In this document: piece by piece, positions 15,952-23,597 of the stretch
Position numbering within the stretch: the stretch's first letter is position 1
Layout: each line of letters starts with the position of its first letter
Assembly (NCBI GenBank): GCA_021636625.1
Contig: JAJWLX010000002.1
Coordinates: forward strand, 78,606-142,605
Direction of reading: 5' to 3'
Length of the DNA stretch: 64,000 nucleotides
Source: Prevotella sp.
GTDB taxonomy: Bacteria > Bacteroidota > Bacteroidia > Bacteroidales > Bacteroidaceae
Made by a program: the position numbers and the translations under genes
The notes under the pieces: model-generated
What the model was told of the DNA's origin: nothing
What the model saw: only the letters and a program-made list of their open reading frames with translations
The model's database searches: none

Positions 15952-18900
15952 ATGGAAGATTTTGTTCATTTACACGTCCATACACAGTATTCCATCCTCG
16001 ACGGTCAGTCCAAGATTCCACGTCTGGTGGACAAGGCTATCAAGGATGGTATGAGGGGTATGGCAGTAACCGATCATGGTGTGATGTTCGGCATCAAGGA
16101 GCTGGTTGACTATTGCGGAAAGGTCAACAAAGACCGCAAGAAGGAGGGGCTCGAACCCTTCAAGCCCATCATCGGTTGCGAGATGTATGTGGCACGACGC
16201 ACCAAGGGCGACCGCGAGAAGGACAAGGGCGATATGAGTGGTTACCACCTCATCGTGCTCGCCAAGAACTATAACGGATACAAGAACCTTATCAAGCTGG
16301 TGAGCAATTCGTGGGTGGATGGATACTATATGCGCCCTCGAACCGACCGTGCCGACCTGGAGAAGTATCACGAAGACCTCATCGTCTGTTCGGCATGTAT
16401 CGCCGGCGAGGTGCCAGCCAAGATCCTGAAGGGCGATATTGCCGGTGCCCGTGAGGCATGCGAGTGGTATCACAATCTCTTCGGCGATGACTATTACCTG
16501 GAGCTGCAGCGCCACAAGGTGCCCGATGATCCTAGCCTGCTCGCCAACCGCGAGGCTTACGAACTGCAGCAGAAGGCGAACAAGGTGCTCATCGAGTTTG
16601 CCAGGGAATACGGCATCAAGCTCGTATGCACCAACGACTGCCACTTCGAGGACAAGGAGACAGCCGAGGCGCACGACCATCTGCTCTGCATCGCCACCGG
16701 CAAGGACCTGGACGATCCTAACCGCATGCGCTACTCCAAGCAGGAGTGGTTCAAGACCCGCGAGGAGATGAACGAAGTGTTCGCTGATGTGCCCGAGGCG
16801 CTCTCGAATACCCTCGAAGTATTGGATAAGGTGGAAATCTACAGCATCGACCATGGTCCTATCATGCCGTTCTTCCCCATTCCGGAGAGCTTCGGTACCG
16901 AGGAGCAGTTGCGCCAGAAGGTGTCGGAAGAAGACCTCTACAGGGAGTTTACCTCTGATGAGAACGGAGAAAACCAGCTGCCGCCCGAGGAAGGTCAGAA
17001 GGTAATCGACCGTCTGGGCGGCTACGACAAGATATACCGCATCAAGTTTGAGGCAGAATACCTGCGCCACCTCGCCTACGAGGGAGCCAGGAAGCTTTAT
17101 GGCGATCCGCTGCCCGAGAATGTGGATGAGCACGTGAACTTCGAGCTCCACGTGATGAAGACCATGGGTTTCCCGGGCTACTTCCTCATTGTGTCCGACT
17201 TCATCAAGGCGGCACGCGAAGAGCTGGGCGTAATGGTGGGCCCGGGGCGTGGATCTGCGGCAGGTTCGGTGGTGGCTTACTGCTTGGGCATTACCAAGAT
17301 TGACCCATTGAAGTACGACCTCCTGTTTGAGCGTTTCCTGAATCCTGACCGTGTGAACCTTCCGGATATTGATACCGACTTTGATGATGACGGCCGAGGC
17401 AAGGTGCTGAGATGGGTAATGGATAAGTACGGTCATGAGAACTGTGCCCATATCATTACCTACGGTTCCATGGCGACGAAGAACTCCATCAAGGATGTGG
17501 CGCGTGTCGAGAAACTGCCGTTGGATAAGGCGAATGCACTCTGTAAGGCTATCCCAGACCGATTGCCTGACGGTGCCAAGATGAACCTGACCAATGCCAT
17601 CAAATATACCCCAGAGCTGCGCGAGGCTGAGTTCTCCAACGATCCGCGCGAAAGCAATACCATCAAGTATGCCAAGATGCTCGAGGGAACCATCCGAGGC
17701 ACGGGTATCCATGCCTGCGGATTCATCATCTGCCGCGACCCTATCAGCAACTGGGTGCCTGTATCTACTGCCGATGACCCTGATTTCCCGGGACTGAAGA
17801 CGGCGGTAACGCAGTACGACGGCCATGTCATCGAGACCACCGGTCTGATTAAGATGGACTTCCTGGGCTTGAAGACCCTCTCCGAGATGAAGGAGGCATG
17901 CAAGGTTATCAAGCAGACTACGGGCGATGTCGTTGACCTCGATACCATCCCAATCGATGACGAACTGACCTATCAGCTCTATCAGCGCGGTCAGACCATC
18001 GGAACCTTCCAGTTCGAGTCGCCGGGTATGCAGAAGTATCTCCGTGAGCTGAAGCCTACGGTGTTTGAGGACCTCATCGCCATGAACGCCCTCTACCGTC
18101 CGGGACCTATGGATTATATCCCTGATTTCATTGCCCGCAAGAACGGCAAGCAGGCGATTACCTACGATATCCCGTGTATGGAGAAGTATCTGAAGGATAC
18201 CTACGGCATTACGGTCTATCAGGAGCAGGTGATGCTTCTTTCCCGTCAGTTGGCGAGCTTCACCCGAGGCGAGTCAGATGCCCTGCGTAAGGCGATGGGT
18301 AAGAAGAAAAAGGCTATCGTAGATGCGATGAAGCCTAAGTTCATCAAGCAGGGACAGGAGAACGGCCACGACCCGAAGGTGCTGGAGAAGATATGGGGCG
18401 ACTGGGAGAAGTTTGCTTCCTACGCCTTCAACAAGTCGCATGCTACCTGTTATTCATGGGTAGCCTACCAGACCGCCTATCTCAAGGCGCACTATCCTGC
18501 CGAATATATGGCGGCGCTGATGACCCGACGCTTTGCACAGATTACCGAAATCACCAAGCTGATGGAGGAGTGCCAGTCGATGGGCATCAAGACCTTGGGT
18601 CCGGATGTGAACGAGAGTTACCGCGTGTTCGGTGTGAACGAGCATGGAGAGATACGTTTCGGTCTCTCTGCCATCAAGGGAATGGGAACTCCTGCCGCCG
18701 ATGCCATCGTGGCAGAGCGCCTGAAGAACGGTCCTTACAAGACCATCTTCGATTTTGCCGAGCGCGTGGATTTCTCCAATGTCAACCGCAAGGCATTCGA
18801 AAGTCTGGCTCTGAGTGGCGGTTTCGACAGCTTCGGCATCCGCCGCGAGCAGTACTTCGGCAAGAACAGCAAGGGCGATACCTTCCTGGATACGCTCGTA

Positions 18901-19662
18901 AGATACGGTCAGCTCTACCAGCAGGAGCAGTGCGAGGCAGCCACCTCGCTCTTCGGAGGCGTAGAGGCGGTGGAGATAGCCACTCCACCTATTCCGGAAG
19001 CTGAATCCTGGAGCACCATCGAGAGGCTCAACAGGGAGCGCGAGCTTGTGGGCATCTATCTCTCGGCTCATCCGCTCGACGATTACGAAATCATCCTCCG
19101 CAACCTCTGCAATACCCACTGCTCTGAATTGGGCGACAAGGTGGAGCTTGCCAAGAAGGAGGATGTGGTGTTCGGCGGCATCATCACCGGGGTGAAATCC
19201 AAGTTCACCAAGACCGGCAAACCGTGCGGCTTTGTCACCATCGAGGATTTCGAAGGCTCGGGCGAGCTGGCGCTCTTCGGTGAGGACTGGGGCAACTGGC
19301 GCGGCATCATGGTAGAGGGCAGCACCATCTTCGTTACGGCGAAGTGTGTTTCCCGTTACGGCAACAGCAACTATCTCGATTTCAAGATCAGCACCGTGGA
19401 GTATCTCCAGACCGTGAAGGAGAACCGCCTGGAGAAGTTTACCATCATCGTGGACAGCACGGTGATAGATGAAACGCTGGTGAATGATATCAAGACGCTG
19501 GTGGAGAATGATGAGGGCAAGGCACAGCTCTACCTTCAGATTCACGATGCCGAGACCAAGACCAATGTACTGCTGCGTGCGCAGGACCGCACGGTGGGTG
19601 TGAGCAGGGATCTGATACAGTTTGTCAACGACCATCCGAAGATGTCGTATCAGATCAATTAA
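15952..19662 (+). CDS. dnaE: DNA polymerase III alpha subunit
   Basis: Replicative polymerase of 1236 residues (C-family). The N-terminal PHP domain begins at once (HLHVHTQYSILDG, and CTNDCHF near residue 225). The palm carries the catalytic aspartates in LPDIDTDFDDDGRG (about residue 470) and MDFLGLKTL (about 632). Fingers include RPGPMDYIPDFIARK and YQEQVMLLSRQLASFTRGESD. A helix-hairpin-helix region and an OB-fold (GGIITGVKSKFTKTGKPCGF, about 1079-1098) follow. The frame is open upstream to 15805, but that would span its own promoter and part of psd, so ATG 15952 is used. Confidence 0.97.
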   Translation: MEDFVHLHVHTQYSILDGQSKIPRLVDKAIKDGMRGMAVTDHGVMFGIKELVDYCGKVNKDRKKEGLEPFKPIIGCEMYVARRTKGDREKDKGDMSGYHLIVLAKNYNGYKNLIKLVSNSWVDGYYMRPRTDRADLEKYHEDLIVCSACIAGEVPAKILKGDIAGAREACEWYHNLFGDDYYLELQRHKVPDDPSLLANREAYELQQKANKVLIEFAREYGIKLVCTNDCHFEDKETAEAHDHLLCIATGKDLDDPNRMRYSKQEWFKTREEMNEVFADVPEALSNTLEVLDKVEIYSIDHGPIMPFFPIPESFGTEEQLRQKVSEEDLYREFTSDENGENQLPPEEGQKVIDRLGGYDKIYRIKFEAEYLRHLAYEGARKLYGDPLPENVDEHVNFELHVMKTMGFPGYFLIVSDFIKAAREELGVMVGPGRGSAAGSVVAYCLGITKIDPLKYDLLFERFLNPDRVNLPDIDTDFDDDGRGKVLRWVMDKYGHENCAHIITYGSMATKNSIKDVARVEKLPLDKANALCKAIPDRLPDGAKMNLTNAIKYTPELREAEFSNDPRESNTIKYAKMLEGTIRGTGIHACGFIICRDPISNWVPVSTADDPDFPGLKTAVTQYDGHVIETTGLIKMDFLGLKTLSEMKEACKVIKQTTGDVVDLDTIPIDDELTYQLYQRGQTIGTFQFESPGMQKYLRELKPTVFEDLIAMNALYRPGPMDYIPDFIARKNGKQAITYDIPCMEKYLKDTYGITVYQEQVMLLSRQLASFTRGESDALRKAMGKKKKAIVDAMKPKFIKQGQENGHDPKVLEKIWGDWEKFASYAFNKSHATCYSWVAYQTAYLKAHYPAEYMAALMTRRFAQITEITKLMEECQSMGIKTLGPDVNESYRVFGVNEHGEIRFGLSAIKGMGTPAADAIVAERLKNGPYKTIFDFAERVDFSNVNRKAFESLALSGGFDSFGIRREQYFGKNSKGDTFLDTLVRYGQLYQQEQCEAATSLFGGVEAVEIATPPIPEAESWSTIERLNRERELVGIYLSAHPLDDYEIILRNLCNTHCSELGDKVELAKKEDVVFGGIITGVKSKFTKTGKPCGFVTIEDFEGSGELALFGEDWGNWRGIMVEGSTIFVTAKCVSRYGNSNYLDFKISTVEYLQTVKENRLEKFTIIVDSTVIDETLVNDIKTLVENDEGKAQLYLQIHDAETKTNVLLRAQDRTVGVSRDLIQFVNDHPKMSYQIN

Positions 19663-19709
19663 AAATAATTCATGAGAATATTATTAACTATATAAAAAAG
19701 GAAGAAAAA

Positions 19710-20024
19710 ATGGAAGTAACAATTACAACCGAGAATTTCGAGAGTTACAAGAATGGCGAGTTGCCATTGGTAGTAGATTTGTGGGCTACATGGTGTGGTC
19801 CTTGCCGCCAGATTGCTCCTATCGTGTCAGAATTGGCAGGGGAGTTTGACGGTAAGTTGGTAGTTGGTAAGTGTGATGTAGAGGAGAACGACGACATCGC
19901 AATGGAGTTTGGCGTTCGCAATATCCCTACCATCCTTTTCTTCAAGGGTGGCCAGCTCGTTGACAAGTTTGTTGGTGCAGCCAACAAGTCAACCCTCAAG
20001 GAGAAGTTTGAGGCTCTGCTGTAA
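19710..20024 (+). CDS. trxA: Thioredoxin
   Basis: Canonical 104-residue thioredoxin with the redox site WCGPC (about residues 28-32), the buried aspartate in VVDLWATWCGP, and the cis-proline loop RNIPTILFF (about 70-78). It is cytoplasmic, with no signal peptide, and reduces disulfides of ribonucleotide reductase and other clients. It lies 47 bases after dnaE with an A-rich leader containing AAGGAAG, and ends at a strong hairpin, so it may be partly cotranscribed with dnaE. Confidence 0.96.
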   Translation: MEVTITTENFESYKNGELPLVVDLWATWCGPCRQIAPIVSELAGEFDGKLVVGKCDVEENDDIAMEFGVRNIPTILFFKGGQLVDKFVGAANKSTLKEKFEALL

Positions 20025-20040
20025 GAGAGGGCAGAAGACT

Positions 20041-20093
20041 AAAAAAAATACGTCCCGGTGCGGCATCAGCTGCATCGGGACGTATGCTTTTTT
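20041..20093. terminator. Terminator between trxA and tsaE
   Basis: 14-bp stem (20048-20061 with 20072-20085, one wobble), A run before and six T after. Confidence 0.88.
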
Positions 20094-20121
20094 GTTAGAA
20101 TCCGAATTTGCGAAATAGCCT

Positions 20122-20532
20122 CTAGAATTCTACGCTTCTGCTACCGTCTTCCTCCACGGTGATGGTCACCTTGGTGCAATCCTCCGGCAGCAGGTCCTCG
20201 ATGAGTTCCGGCCACTCCAGGAAGCAGAGGTTTCCGCCGTAGAAGTAATCCTCGTATCCCATATCATACACCTCATCAATCTTCTTGATGCGGTAGAAAT
20301 CGAAATGGTAGATAGGATCGCCGTTTCCGGCAGTGTATTCGTTGACGAGAGCGAAGGTAGGCGAGGTGATTACATCCTCCACGCCCAGTTCCTCGCAGAT
20401 AGCTTTTACGAAAGTTGTCTTTCCGGCACCCATCTTGCCATAGAAGGCAAAGACCTTGCCGTCGCCCATGTTCTGCAGGAATTCCTTGGCTGCAGCATGG
20501 ATGTTGTCTAATGAATCAATCTTAATCTTCAT
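20122..20532 (-). CDS. tsaE: tRNA threonylcarbamoyladenosine biosynthesis ATPase TsaE
   Basis: P-loop ATPase of 136 residues that works with TsaB and TsaD to place t6A at position 37 of ANN-decoding tRNAs. It shows Walker A GKMGAGKTTF (about residues 32-41), the switch-like TSPTFALVNEY (about 57-67), the Walker B-like YHFDFYRI (about 75-82) and the FLEWPELI motif (about 104-111). It sits 17 bases downstream of porX on the same strand, so both are probably on one mRNA. Confidence 0.95.
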   Translation of the reverse strand: MKIKIDSLDNIHAAAKEFLQNMGDGKVFAFYGKMGAGKTTFVKAICEELGVEDVITSPTFALVNEYTAGNGDPIYHFDFYRIKKIDEVYDMGYEDYFYGGNLCFLEWPELIEDLLPEDCTKVTITVEEDGSRSVEF

Positions 20533-20549
20533 ATATTTAATTTTTAATT

Positions 20550-22109
20550 TTAATTTCTCTTTCTCGGTGTCAGTGTGATGATCGGAATGAGCATTTCCTC
20601 CATCGAGATGCCACCGTGCTGGAAGGTATCCTTGTAGTACGAAACGTAGTAATTGTAGTTGTTCGGATAGGCGAAGAAGGCATCTCCGTAGGCAAAGACA
20701 TACGATGTACTCAGGTTGGGAGCTGGCAACTGTGCCCTTTTCGGGTCCCTGATGGTGAAAACCTCCTTGGCATTGCAGGCCAGGTTCTTGCCCAGCTTGT
20801 AGCGCAGGTTGGTATTCGTGTTGCGGTCGCCGATGATCTTGATGGGCTTCGAGGCGCGGATGCTTCCGTGGTCGGTGGTGATCACCACCTTGCAGTCATC
20901 CTGCGACAGTCTTCTGAACAGTTCCGAGAGCACCGAGTGGCGCAGCCAGCTCTGCGTGATGCTGCGGTAGGCACTCTCTGTATTGGCGAGCTCGCGTACC
21001 ATCTTCGATTCCGTTCGGGCATGCGAGAGCATGTCGATGAAGTTGATCACCAGCACGTTCAGGTCCTTCTCCCTGCATTCGTTGTAGTGCTCCATAAACC
21101 GGTCGGCGCCCTGCGAATCGTTCACCTTGTGATAGCTGAAGCTGTATCGCTTGCGGTATCTGTCGAGCAACGTCTGTATCAGCGGCTCCTCGTTTAGGTT
21201 CTTGCCCTCCTCCTCGTCTTCATCCACCCAGAGCTCCGGAAACATCTCGGCAATCCTGTTGGGCATCAGACCGCTGAAGATGGCGTTCCTGGCATATTGC
21301 GTGGCGGTGGGCAGGATGCTCATATACATATCCTCGTCAATGTCGAACAGCTCGCCGATGTCAGCCGCCAGCATCTTCCACTGGTCGTATCTGAAGTTGT
21401 CTATCACGATGAGAAACACCTTCTCCCCCTTGTCCAGAATCGGGAAGATCCTGTTTCTGAAGACATCCGGGCTCATCATCGGGCGGTTGTTATCCCTCTT
21501 TGGGTCAACCCATTCCAGATAGTTTTGGGCGATGAATTTGGCGAATCCGGTGTTTGCCTCCTCTTTCTGCATGGCGAGCATTTCGGTCATCTGGCTGTCG
21601 GTATCGCTCAGTTCCAGTTCCCATTTCACGAGTCTTCTGTATATCTCCATCCAGTCTTGGCTGGTACGGCAGTCCATCATCTTCAGGGCAATCTGCTGGT
21701 AGTCCTGCTGGTATCCGTTCTGCGTTACCTCGGTCACGATATCCTTTCGGTGGATGTTCTTTTTCAGCGAGAGCAGGATCTGGCTCGGGTTGACGGGCTT
21801 GATGAGATAGTCGGCGATTTTCGACCCGATAGCCTGGTCCATGATGTTTTCCTCTTCGCTCTTGGTACACATCACAACGGGAGTAGCGAGCTGGATTTCC
21901 TTGATTTGCTGCAGGGTCTCCAGACCGCTCAGTCCAGGCATCATTTCATCGAGGAGGATGAGGTCGAAGGATTGCTGTCTGCATAGCTCGATGGCATCCG
22001 ATCCATTGCTCACCGTGGCAACCTCGTAACCTTTTTTCTCCAGGAAGATGATATGTGCCTTGAGGAGCTCAATTTCATCATCGATCCATAGTAATAATCC
22101 GTTGCTCAT
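20550..22109 (-). CDS. porX: Response regulator PorX with PglZ-type phosphatase domain
   Basis: Regulator of type IX secretion genes. The N-terminal receiver domain (residues about 1-125) has the acidic pair DDE at 11-13, the phospho-acceptor in LILLDEMMPGLSG (about residue 54) and the lysine in DYLIKP (about 104). The C-terminal domain from about residue 200 belongs to the alkaline phosphatase superfamily (PglZ): FLIVIDNFRYDQW, NAIFSGLMP, VINFIDMLSHAR and TTDHGSI supply metal-binding aspartates and histidines. It has no DNA-binding domain. In P. gingivalis the partner kinase is PorY and an ECF sigma factor (SigP) acts downstream; neither is in this window. The -7-like box TACTTTAG upstream deviates from consensus at the last two positions. 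Confidence 0.95.
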   Translation of the reverse strand: MSNGLLLWIDDEIELLKAHIIFLEKKGYEVATVSNGSDAIELCRQQSFDLILLDEMMPGLSGLETLQQIKEIQLATPVVMCTKSEEENIMDQAIGSKIADYLIKPVNPSQILLSLKKNIHRKDIVTEVTQNGYQQDYQQIALKMMDCRTSQDWMEIYRRLVKWELELSDTDSQMTEMLAMQKEEANTGFAKFIAQNYLEWVDPKRDNNRPMMSPDVFRNRIFPILDKGEKVFLIVIDNFRYDQWKMLAADIGELFDIDEDMYMSILPTATQYARNAIFSGLMPNRIAEMFPELWVDEDEEEGKNLNEEPLIQTLLDRYRKRYSFSYHKVNDSQGADRFMEHYNECREKDLNVLVINFIDMLSHARTESKMVRELANTESAYRSITQSWLRHSVLSELFRRLSQDDCKVVITTDHGSIRASKPIKIIGDRNTNTNLRYKLGKNLACNAKEVFTIRDPKRAQLPAPNLSTSYVFAYGDAFFAYPNNYNYYVSYYKDTFQHGGISMEEMLIPIITLTPRKRN

Positions 22110-22281
22110 ATTGCATTATCCTTTTAGAGTATCTTTTTGCTGTATCCTTTTAGGATATGTTTTTATTTTCGAGGTGCTAAAGTACAAAGAATAATTGAAT
22201 GACGGAAGAGAGTTGTGGTTAAAGAAACTTAATTGAAAAAAAAAGGGTGTGTCATAAGTTTAGATTATGGCAGCCGAAGTC

Positions 22282-22366
22282 GGGCTGAAAGCCCAAAAAC
22301 TCCTAGCCCAGGGCATCGCCCTGGGTAATGTTGACAAAAAGTAAAGTCGCCCTGAAACCCAGGGCG
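22282..22366. repeat. Cluster of REP-like GC-rich hairpins
   Basis: Three hairpins in 85 bases: GGGCT-N3-AGCCC (22282-22294), CCCAGGGC-N3-GCCCTGGG (22307-22325) and CGCCCTG-N5-CAGGGCG (22348-22366). The shared CCCAGGG/CCCTGGG core suggests a repeated extragenic palindrome. Confidence 0.6.
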
Positions 22367-22535
22367 TGGAACTCCAGCCCGAGGAGGTGAACGTGCGCCT
22401 GAGCAGGGTTTCGGGCAAGAAGGCGCAGAAGATGAAGGGCACTACGGCGATTCCCGCATCTGGCTGCATCGCCTGATGAAATGCATCGACGAAGCAAGAG
22501 AAAAGGATGAATCCGTCTGGATTACCATCATCTGA
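22356..22535 (+). pseudogene. Possible decayed gene remnant
   Basis: Open frame of about 59 codons ending in TGA, entered from a stop and without a plausible start. The last 30 residues (DSRIWLHRLMKCIDEAR then EKDESVWITII) look protein-like: amphipathic, charged, with a sensible C-terminus. I do not recognise the family. It may be the 3' relic of a gene whose 5' part was replaced by REP-like sequence, or chance. Confidence 0.3.
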
Positions 22536-22553
22536 TACTTACAAATATCATCA

Positions 22554-22593
22554 GGATTCTCGGTCTTTTTTATAATATTAAGACCGGGAATCC
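22554..22593. other. 14-bp inverted repeat upstream of the lysO-like pair
   Basis: GGATTCTCGGTCTT and AAGACCGGGAATCC around a 12-base A/T loop. It lies 64 bases before the first start codon. It could be a terminator for whatever lay upstream, a leader structure or an operator. Confidence 0.5.
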
Positions 22594-22656
22594 GTTATTA
22601 TTATCGAAGATAAAAGTAATCAATAATAATAAAAAAAAGAAAGAAAAGAAGAAACA

Positions 22657-22938
22657 ATGCTCAAGATTGTAATGATCATGCTATGCGGAATTGGTACGGG
22701 GTACCTGCTCCGCAACAAGAAAATGAGTTTTATCGGCCGTATCATCACGGCGCTTATCTGGGTACTCCTCTTCCTGCTCGGCATCGAGGTGGGAGCGAAC
22801 CCTCGTATTATCAATGGTCTTCAGACCCTGGGACTCGAAGCCATCGTGCTTACGATAGCCGGAAGTCTGGGTAGTGCAATCTTTGCGTGGGCATTGTGGA
22901 GATATGTCTGCAGAAAGGAGGCTGGAAATGAAAGGTAG
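22657..22938 (+). CDS. LysO-family exporter, N-terminal half (separate gene)
   Basis: 93 residues with three hydrophobic segments (about 2-18, 27-45 and 61-83). They match the N-terminal region of LysO (YbjE, DUF340), the lysine/thialysine exporter of about 300 residues. The motif LLGIEVGANPRII is typical of this half. The next gene supplies the C-terminal half and overlaps by 11 bases, so the two chains are probably made by coupled translation and assemble in the inner membrane. No lysine riboswitch is evident in the leader. Confidence 0.8.
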   Translation: MLKIVMIMLCGIGTGYLLRNKKMSFIGRIITALIWVLLFLLGIEVGANPRIINGLQTLGLEAIVLTIAGSLGSAIFAWALWRYVCRKEAGNER

Positions 22939-23530
22939 TCTGATTATCGTAGGCTTCTTCGTGCTGGGCATCATCGTGGGAGTGTGGGATGTGATTCCTG
23001 CCAGTTTCCTGGCGAGCGACGTGAGCTATTATGCCCTCTGCTGCCTGATGTTCTGCGTGGGTATCAGCATCGGCTGCGATACTTCTATCCTGAAGAGTTT
23101 CAGAAAGGTGAATCCCCGACTGATGATGTTGCCGGTGATGACCATCCTGGGAACCTTTGCCGGATGCGCAGCTGCCTCCCTGATACTGGGACACCGTCAG
23201 ATCTCCGACTGTCTCGCCATCGGTTCGGGCTTCGGATACTACTCATTGTCGAGCATCTTCATCACGCAGTATCGGGGTGCCGAGCTGGGAACCATCGCCC
23301 TGCTTGCCAACATCTTCCGTGAGATTCTCACCCTGCTCTGTGCGCCCCTGCTGGCGAAGTATTTCGGCAAGCTGGCGCCTATCAGCGTGGGTGGAGCCAC
23401 CACGATGGATACCACGTTACCTATCATCACCCGCTATTCGGGCGAGAGCTTCATTATCGTTTCCATCTTCCACGGCTTCTGCGTAGATTTCTCCGTGCCG
23501 TTCCTGGTTACCTTCTTCTGTTCGCTCTAA
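22928..23530 (+). CDS. LysO-family exporter, C-terminal half (separate gene)
   Basis: 200 residues, about six hydrophobic helices, matching the C-terminal part of LysO: GISIGCDTSILKSF, then LAIGSGFGYYSLSSIFITQ (about residues 96-114), GTIALLANIFREI and VGGATTMDTTLPIITRYSG (about 153-171). The last block is the most conserved. I set the start at ATG 22928, inside the end of the upstream gene (stop 22936-22938). The frame is open further upstream to 22874, but those residues are hydrophilic and unlike the family. The two parts together (293 residues) equal one normal LysO. Confidence 0.82.
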   Translation: MKGSLIIVGFFVLGIIVGVWDVIPASFLASDVSYYALCCLMFCVGISIGCDTSILKSFRKVNPRLMMLPVMTILGTFAGCAAASLILGHRQISDCLAIGSGFGYYSLSSIFITQYRGAELGTIALLANIFREILTLLCAPLLAKYFGKLAPISVGGATTMDTTLPIITRYSGESFIIVSIFHGFCVDFSVPFLVTFFCSL

Positions 23531-23597
23531 CTGCTTATCAGAAAGCATCAGCAGCTTATCTCGACTGGGTATGCGCATGATTCTGAAGGCTGACTTT

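Larger units (their letters stand above)
22110..22656. other. 547-bp gap without an intact gene
   Basis: Between porX and the lysO-like pair. It holds a cluster of GC-rich short inverted repeats (22282-22366), a frame with a coding look but no start (22356-22535), and a 14-bp inverted repeat (22554-22593). Base composition of 22260-22500 is richer in GC than the flanks. Confidence 0.7.

Noticed and set aside
22260..22497. Minus-strand small frames in the porX-lysO gap
   Set aside because: They run through REP-like hairpins, are Pro/Arg/Ser-rich and have no promoter or partner.
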